NCBI GenBank assembly: GCA_964412555.1
Contig: CAYPPG010000031.1
Coordinates: forward strand, 1 to 64,000
Reading direction: 5' to 3'
Length of the DNA: 64,000 nucleotides
Source of the DNA: CAYPPG01 sp964412555
Lineage (GTDB): Bacteria; Hinthialibacterota; Hinthialibacteria; Hinthialibacterales; Hinthialibacteraceae
Each line of letters opens with the position of its first letter. Position 1 is the first letter of the stretch. Position numbers and translations under genes: made by a program. Shown in pieces: positions 1 to 8,584 of this stretch. Below the pieces are notes generated by a model. It saw nothing but the letters and a program-made list of their open reading frames with translations, did no database searches and was not told the origin of the DNA.

Positions 1-78
1 GAGATGACTATGCTCAACATGACTCTCTTGAAAGAAAATCAACCTCTTTGATTGTCACTTGTGGGGAAGAACTTTTGA

Positions 79-459
79 CTGTCGAGTAAACCAAGGAAGA
101 TTGTCGTCACCGAACCGGGGGAATGGCGTATTCGCGAAATGTTGCTCGAAACCGCTCTTACATGCCAAATCGAAGCGGATGGCGGAATCATGGCATCCAA
201 ACCGTATGCGGCATCCGGAAAATACATCCAACGGATGAGTAATTATTGCCAGAATTGCCGATACAATCCCGCCAAATCTGTCGGTGAGGAAGCGTGTCCC
301 CTCACGACATTGTATTGGGATTTTCTGCTTCGGCATGAAGCAATACTTGCCAAAAATCAACGAATGAGCATGCAACTCAAAAACTTGAATCGAATAGCGA
401 ATCAAACAAAAGTAGAAATCCGAAAACAAGCGAATCGCCTAAAACGAAAATTAACATAA
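79..459 (+). pseudogene. Internally deleted FeS-BCP photolyase-related protein (remnant)
   Basis: The frame reads the C-terminus of the deoxyribodipyrimidine photolyase-related family (PhrB/FeS-BCP class, light-driven DNA repair with FAD). Visible are KPYAASGKYIQRMSNYC, a Cys-x2-Cys-x12-Cys pattern that matches the spacing of three of the four [4Fe-4S] ligands, and TTLYWDFLLRH. Just upstream the same frame carries VVTEPGEWRI, a motif that in full proteins (about 500 residues) belongs to the N-terminal domain. Here the two blocks are only about 20 residues apart, so the FAD-binding middle and the fourth cluster Cys are gone. In-frame stops at 49 and 76 close the frame upstream, and the ATG at 139 has no clear ribosome site. 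Family assignment is firm; loss of function is inferred from the deletion. Confidence 0.75.
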
Positions 460-643
460 GTACGAGTTCCTGATCCCCGAAGGCTGGGGTGACATTATTG
501 ATACACTTCGCAAGCAAAGATTTGTATGAAGAAAACTCATCAAAAAAACCATAAGGTAAGGGGTTCACAAATCGGCAAATTTCGCTATCCTTCAAAGTGG
601 AAAAACGAAAGAAACGATGACAAATTTGTGCAAAGGAGATTGT

Positions 644-892
644 ATGACTTTGAGCGAGCAAGTAGTCGAAAACGCTGTGGAAGAATATATGGCTTTAATG
701 GATCGTATGGATACGCTGACCGAAGAAGCGAAAAAAGAAATGGAAACGGCAACTCCGGAACGAGTCAAAGAGTTGGAAGAAAAAATCGGAGATATCCAGG
801 CCATTCGGGAACAATTAATTACCTCGGTAAAGCAGAGTGGAATCAGCCGGGATATAATCGATCAAGCCTCACGCTTGCTGAGCATATTCTAA
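644..892 (+). CDS. Small acidic coiled-coil protein of unknown function
   Basis: An 82-residue protein starting MTLSEQVVENAVEEYM. The ATG at 644 is chosen because AAGGAG lies five bases upstream; the in-frame ATG at 617 has no such site. The sequence is strongly helical and rich in Glu and Lys, with heptad-like spacing between residues 15 and 60 suggesting a coiled coil. There is no signal peptide, membrane segment or cysteine. It stands alone, downstream of the photolyase remnant and convergent with the gene ending at 967. I do not recognise a family, and no function is proposed. Confidence 0.6.
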   Translation: MTLSEQVVENAVEEYMALMDRMDTLTEEAKKEMETATPERVKELEEKIGDIQAIREQLITSVKQSGISRDIIDQASRLLSIF

Positions 893-894
893 CT

Positions 895-921
895 CAAAAA
901 AATGCCGTCGAAACGACGGCA
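895..921 (-). terminator. Rho-independent terminator of the gene ending at 967
   Basis: On the minus strand an 8-bp perfect stem (TGCCGTCG, loop TTT, CGACGGCA) is followed by seven T. It lies 45 bases beyond the stop of the minus-strand gene. On the plus strand the hairpin comes ten bases after the stop of the small coiled-coil gene but lacks a following T tract, so it is a weaker stop in that direction. Confidence 0.75.
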
Positions 922-966
922 ACACTGAATGAGATAAAGGAGCCAAAAAAAATACATGTGTTTCCC

Positions 967-1455
967 TTATCGGGTGATCCATTGAAATGTATTGGCAAAT
1001 GTATTTCCATCACTGTAATGTTGCATGAGAAGTAGAATAGACACGAATGACACCGCTAGAAACAGCAACCACATGATCGATGTATAATAATTCTTTTCCG
1101 CACGCTGGTTCGCTTTATCGAATCGCTTGTGTAGTGCAATGTTGATTTTCTTTGACTCCGAATCCACCCCTTCCAATCCGGCTTGTTTTTCCCTCCAAAA
1201 TTTCTCGGAAAACGCTTTACTGATTCGGTGATCCACATCCCGTAATAGACTATTCGGATGCTTGGCCGCAATATACAAGCGATGCGATGGCAATATTTCC
1301 AAGACGGCTTTGTTTCTCAATTGCAAAGCACGGTCTGCATTTTGAACATCCTCGGTCAGCAAATGCTGAGCTTCGATCAGAAGACGCACCGCTTCTCTTT
1401 CGGCCTTTCGTTGCGACCTTGTCATTTTTGGTTTTGAACGAATAAATGTATTCAT
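967..1455 (-). CDS. Tail-anchored membrane protein of unknown function
   Basis: A 162-residue protein. The first 125 residues are charged and helical (rich in Arg, Lys, Glu), with no export signal. A single hydrophobic segment near residues 126-146 (SIMWLLFLAVSFVSILLLM) is followed by a short polar tail. This is the layout of a cytoplasmic domain anchored by its C-terminus in the inner membrane. It is monocistronic, with about 290 non-coding bases upstream and a hairpin terminator downstream. The start ATG leads into the very basic MNTFIRSKPKMTRSQRKAER. I do not recognise the family. Confidence 0.55.
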   Translation of the reverse strand: MNTFIRSKPKMTRSQRKAEREAVRLLIEAQHLLTEDVQNADRALQLRNKAVLEILPSHRLYIAAKHPNSLLRDVDHRISKAFSEKFWREKQAGLEGVDSESKKINIALHKRFDKANQRAEKNYYTSIMWLLFLAVSFVSILLLMQHYSDGNTFANTFQWITR

Positions 1456-1745
1456 GATGACATCAACCTCTTTCTATGATTCATCTTTATCTCATTCAGT
1501 CACCATGGATTCAATGCAATATTGCAATCTTACCAAAGTAAGTAAACCTTAATCAAATTATATCAATGGTTACAAGTCTTGTCAATAAAAATCTTGGATT
1601 TGTTACAATATTTTTAATGCAATGGCATTTTTCTTTACTGATCTCATTGCGCTGGCAAGATTATTGCTTTACTAGGCAAGGTAATCATCAGAGGTATTTC
1701 GATAGAAACACAAAAAAAAAGGTATTTCTGGAGGGAGTGAAATAA

Positions 1746-2318
1746 TTATTTTCCCAAAATCTTCAGAAAATTCTCAAGCAGGCGTTTTCCTTCAACGGTC
1801 AAAATGGATTCCGGATGAAATTGCACTCCATAAACAGAGAGTTCTTTATGTTTTACCCCCATGATCTCTCCCTGTTCGGTTTCAGCGGCAATGTCCAAAA
1901 CATCCGGCACTTTATCGCGGTCAACCAGTAATGAATGATAGCGGGTAGCTTCAAACGGATTGTCCAATCCATGAAAAACACCTTTGTTGGTATGGTGAAT
2001 CATGGATGTTTTGCCGTGCATGATCCGGTCGGCGCGCCGAACCAATCCTCCAAAATATTGGCCGATGCATTGGTGCCCTAGACATACGCCAAGAATCGGT
2101 TTTTTTTGATGAAAACGATCGATGACACTCAATGAAATTCCACCGTCTTCCGGTGTTCCGGGACCCGGAGAGATCAATAAACCCGAAGGATTTTTTTCTC
2201 CAATCTCTTCCAAGGTAATTTGATCGTTACGATGGACTTCCATCTCCGCCCCCAATTCGCCCAGATACTGAACGAGGTTGTAAGTAAAGGAATCGTAATT
2301 ATCGATAATCAATAACAT
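1746..2318 (-). CDS. trpG: Anthranilate synthase component II (glutamine amidotransferase)
   Basis: A class I glutamine amidotransferase of 190 residues that supplies ammonia to TrpE for anthranilate synthesis in the tryptophan pathway. It begins MLLIIDNYDSFTYNL; the nucleophile is Cys79 in GVCLGHQ, and the His/Glu pair is H168 and E170 in QFHPES. The start at 2318 is preferred over an ATG 18 bases upstream because AAAGGA sits six bases before it and every family member starts at this point. It follows trpE by two bases, implying translational coupling. The same subunit could also serve p-aminobenzoate synthesis (PabA), since no second copy is in view. Confidence 0.93.
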   Translation of the reverse strand: MLLIIDNYDSFTYNLVQYLGELGAEMEVHRNDQITLEEIGEKNPSGLLISPGPGTPEDGGISLSVIDRFHQKKPILGVCLGHQCIGQYFGGLVRRADRIMHGKTSMIHHTNKGVFHGLDNPFEATRYHSLLVDRDKVPDVLDIAAETEQGEIMGVKHKELSVYGVQFHPESILTVEGKRLLENFLKILGK

Positions 2319-2320
2319 GA

Positions 2321-3805
2321 TCAATCCTTTGTACATTCCGCCATTTCAACGGCACGAAGCATGGCGCGGCATTTATTCATCACTTCCTTGTATTCCAATT
2401 CCGGTTCCGAATCGGCCACGATCCCGGCAGACGCTTGAATATACGCCCGAGTCCCGACAACAACGATGGTACGGAGAGTGATACAAAAATCCAGTCCCCC
2501 CGTCAAACCAAACCACCCCACCGCTCCGGCATAGGGACCGCGCTTGGTCGGCTCCAGTTCTTCGATAATTTCCATCGATCGAATTTTAGGAGAACCGGTT
2601 ACCGTTCCGGCAGGGAAGGTAGCCCGCATCAAGTCATAGCCGTTTTTCCCTTCGATAAGGTCTCCTTCGACATTAGATACCAGATGCATGACATGGGAGT
2701 AGCGCTCCACGAACATAAGATCTGTCACATGAACCGAGTGAAATTTACATACTCGCCCGATATCGTTGCGTCCCAAATCGACCAACATAATATGCTCGGC
2801 CTGCTCCTTGGGATCATTCACCAATTGCCGCTCCAGATATTGATCTTCCTCAGTCGTACGCCCCCTACGTCGGGTTCCGGCGATAGGACGATAGATCACA
2901 TGATCGTTCGTCATCTTCACCAATATTTCCGGTGATCCTCCGACGAGGCATAAATTTTCATGCCGGAAAAAAAAGGTATACGGCGAAGGATTGATACGGC
3001 GCAGCGCACGATATAAATCCAACGGTCCGGATGTGATCTCCACTTCGTTGCGAATGCCGACCTGAACCTGATAGATATCCCCTGCGCGGATATACTCTTT
3101 TGAACTTTCAACAGCTCCAAGAAATGCGGCTTTGTCCCAATTCGTTTTGACCGGTGAATGAACACTCAAACCAGCTCCAAAAGAAACTCGCGGCAAAGGA
3201 GACTGCAATTTTTTCACGATTTTATCGATTCGGCGGACAGCATCATAATACGCTTCTTCCGCCGAAGATTCCAATTTGACATTGGCGGCAATCATGATCG
3301 TCCGTTGGAAATGGTCGAAGATCACGAGAGTATCGGCGAAGTAAAATACCGCATCGGGAATCTCATAATCGTCGCGGTTGTTGAATTCCAGCCGCTCGAA
3401 ATGCTGCGTCATCTCATAACCGAGATATCCAACCAATCCGCCAAAGAAAGGGGGAAGTCCATCCACTTCAACGGCTTGATATTGGGAAATAAAACGTTCC
3501 AAAATATGAAGCGGATTTTCTCCTTTTTGCAAGGTATGTTCGATTTGTTTGCCGTTGTTATATTCAACTAGACTTTTCCCACGGCAAACGAATATATTGG
3601 AAGGATTTACACCAATGAACGAATAACGCCCCAACTTTTCTCCTTGTTCGACACTTTCCAGCAAAAAAGCATGGGGATCATTGTCGGCCAGCTTGATGAA
3701 GGCGGAAACCGGTGTTTCCAAATCCGCCATGATCACACGATAAACAGGGATCATATTGCCCTGTTTCCCGAGTTCCTGAAACTGTTCAAAAGTTGGTTCA
3801 TACAT
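2321..3805 (-). CDS. trpE: Anthranilate synthase component I
   Basis: A 494-residue chorismate-using enzyme that makes anthranilate with TrpG ammonia. The N-terminal domain carries LLES (residues 48-51), the element that in TrpE takes part in feedback inhibition by tryptophan. The C-terminal chorismate-binding domain shows RPIAGTRRRG, DLGRNDIGRV, PAGTVTGSPKIR and the closing GAVGWFGLTGGLDFCITLRT block. These favour TrpE over PabB. It lies in a minus-strand group with trpG immediately downstream. The upstream hisI is separated by a 360-base repeat tract that contains a scaffold gap, so hisI and trpE may not share a transcript. No leader peptide with Trp codons was recognised before the start. 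Confidence 0.93.
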   Translation of the reverse strand: MYEPTFEQFQELGKQGNMIPVYRVIMADLETPVSAFIKLADNDPHAFLLESVEQGEKLGRYSFIGVNPSNIFVCRGKSLVEYNNGKQIEHTLQKGENPLHILERFISQYQAVEVDGLPPFFGGLVGYLGYEMTQHFERLEFNNRDDYEIPDAVFYFADTLVIFDHFQRTIMIAANVKLESSAEEAYYDAVRRIDKIVKKLQSPLPRVSFGAGLSVHSPVKTNWDKAAFLGAVESSKEYIRAGDIYQVQVGIRNEVEITSGPLDLYRALRRINPSPYTFFFRHENLCLVGGSPEILVKMTNDHVIYRPIAGTRRRGRTTEEDQYLERQLVNDPKEQAEHIMLVDLGRNDIGRVCKFHSVHVTDLMFVERYSHVMHLVSNVEGDLIEGKNGYDLMRATFPAGTVTGSPKIRSMEIIEELEPTKRGPYAGAVGWFGLTGGLDFCITLRTIVVVGTRAYIQASAGIVADSEPELEYKEVMNKCRAMLRAVEMAECTKD

Positions 3806-3837
3806 AATGATTCATATTCCGTGTTATCCGCTTAATA

Positions 3838-4159
3838 CCAAGGGCAGACTAACGCATTGCCCTTGGTACCCTTCATCCCTTCCGCCGGGTAGCAAGGGTA
3901 AGCGAAGNNNNNNNNNNNNNNNNNNNNNNNNNNNNNNNNNNNNNNNNNNNNNNNNNNNNNNNNNNNNNNNNNNNNNNNNNNNNNNNNNNNNNNNNNNNNN
4001 NNNNNNNCTTGCCGGTCAGCGCTCAAAAGCAAGGGCAGACTGGCGCATTGCCCTTGGTACCCTTCATCCCTTCCGCCGGGTAGCAAGGGTAAGCGAAGTC
4101 TACCCTTGCCGGTCAGCGCTCAAAAGCAAGGGCAGACTGGCGCATTGCCCTTGGTACCC
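3838..4159. repeat. 97-bp tandem repeat, each unit with two hairpins (family B), interrupted by a scaffold gap
   Basis: The period is 97 bases (units begin at 4008 and 4105). Each unit holds two 8-bp perfect stems: CAAGGGTA with TACCCTTG around a 9-base loop, and CAAGGGCA with TGCCCTTG around an 11-base loop, followed by GTACCC. A partial copy starts at 3838, and the gap falls inside the array, so the true copy number is unknown. A diverged two-hairpin unit recurs at 38686-38765, and single stems at 12256 and 43635. It fills the space between trpE and hisI. Reading frames across it are artefacts of the repeat. Confidence 0.9.
3908..4007. other. Scaffold gap (100 N) inside the 97-bp repeat
   Basis: Exactly 100 N, flanked on both sides by the same tandem repeat. 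This is the usual placeholder of fixed length, so the true distance is unknown and repeat copies are probably missing. Confidence 0.98.
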
Positions 4160-4165
4160 GTTCGT

Positions 4166-4558
4166 TCAATGGGTGTCTTTATACACTTTCTCCGGGTCAA
4201 AGATTTTGTCTTCCACAATTTTGGGTTCTTCGTCAGGAGAGAATATCTCCCGGTAAAAACAGGAATAGTAGCCTTTATGGCAGGCAGCCCCTTCTTGTTC
4301 GATATCCATGAGTACCGCGTCTCCGTCACAATCAATGTAAATATGCTTGATTTGTTGAACGTGGCCGGACGATTCCCCTTTGAGCCATAATTTTTGGCGC
4401 GAGCGGCTGTAATAATGGGCGGTTTTGGTTTCGAGCGTTTTTTCAAGCGCTTCCCGATTCATGAACGCGACCATCAACACTTTTCCCGTCTTTGCATCCC
4501 GGGCAATGGCGGTTAGGAGCCCGTTAGCATCGAATTTAATGTTATCCCAAAAAGACAC
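4166..4558 (-). CDS. hisI: Phosphoribosyl-AMP cyclohydrolase
   Basis: A 130-residue enzyme of histidine biosynthesis that opens the adenine ring of phosphoribosyl-AMP. Seen: the metal-binding Asp triad in DCDGD (residues 76-80) and the zinc cysteines C77, C93 and C100 in GAACHKGYYSC, as well as the substrate-binding KTAHYYSRSRQKLW segment. It is the single-domain form without a fused HisE (phosphoribosyl-ATP pyrophosphatase) domain. No other his gene lies nearby. It is upstream of trpE on the same strand, a pairing of two amino-acid genes, but the repeat array between them makes co-transcription uncertain. Confidence 0.95.
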   Translation of the reverse strand: MSFWDNIKFDANGLLTAIARDAKTGKVLMVAFMNREALEKTLETKTAHYYSRSRQKLWLKGESSGHVQQIKHIYIDCDGDAVLMDIEQEGAACHKGYYSCFYREIFSPDEEPKIVEDKIFDPEKVYKDTH

Positions 4559-4754
4559 AGATCACCTCGATTATGATAGTAAACTCACGAATGAAAACGA
4601 TATGTTCATCCTGAATTGTATTTGAGAATAAAAGGGTATGATAATCACTTCGTGCAGTAGAAGCAATACTTTTAGGAACTTACTGTCATGAATCCCTTTT
4701 CTAAAATTCGCATACCGCGATAATGGAATCAAACAATTGGAACAGGAGTAAGCG

Positions 4755-6149
4755 ATGATATCCCGCCGCGAGATGATAAAAGCGTTGGCTGTAACGGGTG
4801 CGGCGTTTGTAACCTCGCCGTTTCTCTCAGCGAAAAATAAAAAGAAGAAACCGAATATCATTCTCTGCATGACCGACGATCAAGGGTGGGGCGATACCGG
4901 TTACAATGGACATGAGTACCTGAAAACACCGACTCTCGACCAGATGAGCAGAGAAGGCATTCGTTTTGAGCGCTGGTATTCCGGAGCGCCGGTTTGTTCC
5001 CCAACGCGCGGTAGTTGTTTGACCGGGCGGCATCCGTATCGCTATGGTATTTATTTTGCCAATTCCGGACATATGCGCAAAGAGGAAATCACCTTGGCTG
5101 AGGCGTTGAAAACGCAGGGATATACAACCGGCCATTTCGGAAAATGGCATCTGGGTACTTTGACGAAAACAATCACAGAAAGCAATCGAGGCGGACCGCG
5201 CGGTATTGAACATTACTCTCCCCCGTGGCTCAACGGATTCGATGTCTGTTTTTCGACGGAAGCGAAAGTTCCGACATACGATCCGATGAAAACGCCCGGC
5301 AGCGAGAAACCCTATGGCACTTATTATTGGAGCGGTCCGAATGAGCGGGTTACAGAGAATTTGGAGGGAGATGATTCCCGAATCATCATGGACCGCGCTA
5401 TCCCATTTATTTCAAGCGCGGTAGAAGAGAAGAAACCATTTTTCGCGGTCATCTGGTTCCACGCCCCCCATCTCCCGGTTGTCGCCGGTTCAAGACATCG
5501 CGCCTTGTATAGCGAATTACCGGAAAGCGCCCAACATCATTTCGGCTGTATCTCGGCGATGGATGAACAACTCGGCCGCCTTCGCCAAAAACTGTCCGAA
5601 TTGAATATCGATGAAAATACCATGATCTGGTTTTGCAGCGACAACGGGCCGGAAGGCAAAGCCTATGACGGCACGAATGGTTCGGCCGGACCGTTACGGG
5701 GCCGAAAACGCAGCCTCTATGAAGGGGGCGTACGTGTGCCGGGGCTTTTGATATGGCCGGAAATGATCAAGGAGCCACGCACGGTCGATATGCCCTGTTC
5801 CACGAGCGATTATTTCCCGACTATTTTGGACATTCTCGGCTTTCAAATGCCCGATCAGCCCAAACCAGTCGACGGTATCAGCCTTCTCCCGCTTCTTACA
5901 GGTTCGATGTCCGAACGGCCGCAGCCGATTGCGTTCGAATCGAGAGATCAACTCGCTTTGATCGGCAACCGATATAAAATTTATAGTAATGACGCAGGCC
6001 AACATTTCGAACTGTATGATATCATCGAAGATTTATCGGAAACGGCAAATCTGGCAAACAAGCAACCGGAAATCGTCGAGAGGATGAAAGTGCAGTTGTT
6101 CCAATGGAAGGATTCATGCGAACAGAGTTTGGAAGGAAACGATTATTGA
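4755..6149 (+). CDS. Exported arylsulfatase-type sulfatase
   Basis: A 464-residue sulfatase of the alkaline phosphatase superfamily, likely removing sulfate esters from polysaccharides. The N-terminus MISRREMIKALAVTGAAF is a Tat-like signal peptide. The metal-binding Asp pair is D41-D42 (TDDQGWGDTG). The signature CSPTRGS starts at Cys81, the residue oxidised to formylglycine in the C-x-P-x-R class; HFGKWHLG provides the next active-site Lys and His. The ATG has AGGAG upstream. A dedicated formylglycine-generating enzyme is not in the window. The small Cys-rich gene 19 bases downstream is probably co-transcribed. The substrate cannot be read from the sequence. Confidence 0.92.
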   Translation: MISRREMIKALAVTGAAFVTSPFLSAKNKKKKPNIILCMTDDQGWGDTGYNGHEYLKTPTLDQMSREGIRFERWYSGAPVCSPTRGSCLTGRHPYRYGIYFANSGHMRKEEITLAEALKTQGYTTGHFGKWHLGTLTKTITESNRGGPRGIEHYSPPWLNGFDVCFSTEAKVPTYDPMKTPGSEKPYGTYYWSGPNERVTENLEGDDSRIIMDRAIPFISSAVEEKKPFFAVIWFHAPHLPVVAGSRHRALYSELPESAQHHFGCISAMDEQLGRLRQKLSELNIDENTMIWFCSDNGPEGKAYDGTNGSAGPLRGRKRSLYEGGVRVPGLLIWPEMIKEPRTVDMPCSTSDYFPTILDILGFQMPDQPKPVDGISLLPLLTGSMSERPQPIAFESRDQLALIGNRYKIYSNDAGQHFELYDIIEDLSETANLANKQPEIVERMKVQLFQWKDSCEQSLEGNDY

Positions 6150-6168
6150 AAAAGGGGAGGTTCATTCC

Positions 6169-6348
6169 ATGATTACATTACTCGCAAAAGTCTGCAGTTG
6201 CTGTCCGTTTTGCATTGCGCGGCGCAAGTGGCCGGAGAGCGCTTACGGAAAATTCATGAGTAAAATTGAAAAAATTTGCCCCTTTTGCAAAGCGTATGAT
6301 CAAATCCATGCACCCAATTCCGATGAATCCATTGAAAGAAAACAATAA
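6169..6348 (+). CDS. Tiny cysteine-rich protein, possible zinc knuckle
   Basis: A 59-residue frame with a good ribosome site (GGGGAGG, eight bases before ATG), 19 bases after the sulfatase stop. The first 40 residues hold six cysteines: C9, C11, C12 and C15 in VCSCCPFC, then the pair C37 and C40 in CPFC. The two CPFC motifs suggest a metal-binding zinc-ribbon-like fold. The middle is basic (ARRKWPES). There is no signal peptide, so it should be cytoplasmic. Its stop codon directly abuts the stop codon of the convergent glycosidase gene, which supports both frames being real. I do not recognise a named family. Confidence 0.6.
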   Translation: MITLLAKVCSCCPFCIARRKWPESAYGKFMSKIEKICPFCKAYDQIHAPNSDESIERKQ

Positions 6349-8385
6349 TCATTGATTGTCCTTGGTATTCGAGATGATTCGAAACGCCAATTCCGGCTTA
6401 CCAGTCGGGCTAAAATATCCTTGCATTCGAATCCAGGTTTCAGGCTGCGCACTGTTTTGATCCAACCTTGTCAAAGAGACTTTGATTTGTTTCCGTTCCA
6501 TCGAATCGAGAGAAACATCCCACAGTTTCGGTTCCACTGACCATACCGTCGGTTGGAGATCAACCGACAGTGTGCCTTGAGCTGTATCCTGACTAAAATT
6601 ATATATGTCAATTGTGATTTCTATCTCTTGTTTGTCTCCGATGAAGTATTCATATTCGTGCGCCCATTGGATCTCTTTTCTTTGCATGATTGTTTCCAGG
6701 GGCATTTGGACTTGCAATACAATCGGGGAAGGGTTCCCTTCCCGCCAGGCGGATCGTTCCAATCGTTGCAGGGGGAGTTTTTCCGCTTCTCCCTTGGGCA
6801 TCATTATGAATATAGCCGAAGATTTCAGTTTTCGCGGCACTTCTTCTCCGAGGGAACGCCCTAAATAGTCATAGACTTTCTCGATCTTGATATAGCGAGG
6901 TAATAACCAATCGCTGGTTGTTTTTCCGCGCTCTTCCCAATCCACCGGCCTTTCAGTCCATGCAACCAGGACATCGCGTTCTTCTCCGTCCGGCTTTCCT
7001 CGGAAAGCGATGAGGTTGGCATTCGGTTGATTGCTGAGTTCCCAACGCCCCAGGCATTTCGCTCCCGCTAACAGCCGGCCCAATGCTGCCAATGCGACAT
7101 AGCTTGGCCGGGGGGTGAAGTCACGGCGCAGCAAGCCGAATTGAACTTGATTCCGTTCTTCGAAGTAATGGCCGAGAATAAAGTGGAAATGCCGGTTGCA
7201 GCCGGCATACAAGCTGCTTGCATACGCTTGTGCCATGAATTCCGCTTTCAATCGTTCCCCGCGGGGGGATAAATCATACCACGGTTCTTCCGTAACGTAT
7301 TTCATTCCCCGGTCGCTTTCCGTCAACCAAATCGGCCGCCCGCAGGCCGCTTGCCGCACCGGCGCCCATAATTTCGCATACGAATGATGCCAATCATAGG
7401 AATGGATATTATAAGTATCATAATATGGCCAGGTTTCATTTTCGAGAACGTATTTTGTCTGCAATTGAGTCGGCACGCCTGTGCTTACATTCCAGCAAAC
7501 CGTCACCTCGGGATCGCCGGCCTTGAATCCCAGGTATGCCGCTTTTTGATAAGAACACATCTCGTCGAATGTATGCCCCCCGAAATTACGAACGTTGGCT
7601 TCGTTCCACGGTTCCCAGGCCTGCACTTTTCCTTTGAACCGCTCACTCATGGCTTTGCAGAATGTATATACGATGCGCAAATCGCGTGGAAACCGTCCGT
7701 GCCTGGAATCGTCCTCGATTGCCCATGGGGGAGTGTCATGGAACACCTGCAACACTTTCAAACCAAAGCGATGTTGAATATCCGCAGATGTATCATACGT
7801 CGTTGGAAGTTCGTTCATTTCATCCGGTTGGGGTTGGATATCACGCCATCTCAGCCGATCCCGAATCCAGTTGATCCCACAAAGAGCGGCCAACCGGGCA
7901 TATTGTTCCTGTTTTTCGGGATTGTCGCGATAAAACCACGCATTGGCTCCATCCACACAAATGGGAGAATCCTGCGGAACCGGAGCGGCCAGAGGAGCCA
8001 AAACAGCCGCCGTTGTCCACTGCATACATTCTCCTTCTTCATCCAGAAACTCGATTCGATACCAGCCGATTCCCAATTTGCCCAATTGAATACTCGATTC
8101 ACTTATATCCGTTTTGGAGATCGCTTCCTTTTTTATCCTGTTTCCCTGGTCATCCAAAACATGCCAACTTTTTGCGCTTTGGATCATGTCAGCGGGATAT
8201 TTGACAGTCACCGTTTCTCCTTTAAGAAACACATTTCCGGGATGATCTCCAGCAGAGTACGTTTTGCGTTCCACTGTTTGCAATGCTTTCCAATCAACAA
8301 ACTGCGAAGAAGCAAAAACGATGAACCCGATGAATACGAGACCCAAAAACCATCCGGCTCGTTTCGAGATCACATGCATGTTCAT
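6349..8385 (-). CDS. Membrane-anchored or secreted clan GH-A-like glycoside hydrolase
   Basis: About 678 residues. The start at 8385 (MNMHVISKRAGWFLGLVF) gives a signal or anchor segment and has AGGACGG upstream; a longer frame runs to 8442. After an Ig-like region a TIM-barrel domain shows WEPWNEAN, with the Asn-Glu pair typical of the acid/base catalyst of clan GH-A, and WLTESDRG with a Glu at the expected nucleophile position. The aromatic segments NIHSYDWHHSY and HFHFILGHYF also fit a sugar-binding groove. The C-terminal 200 residues look like beta-sandwich domains. Closest resemblance is to GH39/GH5-like enzymes, but I cannot fix the family or substrate. Confidence 0.6.
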   Translation of the reverse strand: MNMHVISKRAGWFLGLVFIGFIVFASSQFVDWKALQTVERKTYSAGDHPGNVFLKGETVTVKYPADMIQSAKSWHVLDDQGNRIKKEAISKTDISESSIQLGKLGIGWYRIEFLDEEGECMQWTTAAVLAPLAAPVPQDSPICVDGANAWFYRDNPEKQEQYARLAALCGINWIRDRLRWRDIQPQPDEMNELPTTYDTSADIQHRFGLKVLQVFHDTPPWAIEDDSRHGRFPRDLRIVYTFCKAMSERFKGKVQAWEPWNEANVRNFGGHTFDEMCSYQKAAYLGFKAGDPEVTVCWNVSTGVPTQLQTKYVLENETWPYYDTYNIHSYDWHHSYAKLWAPVRQAACGRPIWLTESDRGMKYVTEEPWYDLSPRGERLKAEFMAQAYASSLYAGCNRHFHFILGHYFEERNQVQFGLLRRDFTPRPSYVALAALGRLLAGAKCLGRWELSNQPNANLIAFRGKPDGEERDVLVAWTERPVDWEERGKTTSDWLLPRYIKIEKVYDYLGRSLGEEVPRKLKSSAIFIMMPKGEAEKLPLQRLERSAWREGNPSPIVLQVQMPLETIMQRKEIQWAHEYEYFIGDKQEIEITIDIYNFSQDTAQGTLSVDLQPTVWSVEPKLWDVSLDSMERKQIKVSLTRLDQNSAQPETWIRMQGYFSPTGKPELAFRIISNTKDNQ

Positions 8386-8584
8386 TATAAAATCCGTCCT
8401 TTCCATTCCGTTTCCATTTTGATCATAGAGGATTTCAACCATGAAAGGAATATTGACAATCGAACGTTCCCTGATATAACGTAGAATCGCATATTCATAT
8501 ACTGTCCATATTGAACGTTATCGTACTTTGTCCTCCAGCGAGTTCGTTGGTCTTCTTTCGCTGAACAAAGAAAGGATTGAAACG

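Noticed and set aside
526..1035. 169-residue frame overlapping the small coiled-coil gene
   Set aside because: No ribosome site, biased low-complexity composition, and overlap with the better-supported frame at 644 and the terminator at 895.
1700..1745. Terminator after trpG, suggested by a run of nine A at about 1713 (T on the minus strand)
   Set aside because: No stem of useful length precedes the T run in the minus-strand direction.
3806..3837. Trp attenuator before trpE
   Set aside because: No leader peptide with tandem Trp codons and no alternative stem pair was found; the hairpins there belong to the tandem repeat.
7384..8484. 366-residue open frame on the plus strand
   Set aside because: It lies antisense within the glycosidase gene, has no ribosome site and no recognisable protein; the glycosidase frame shows catalytic motifs.
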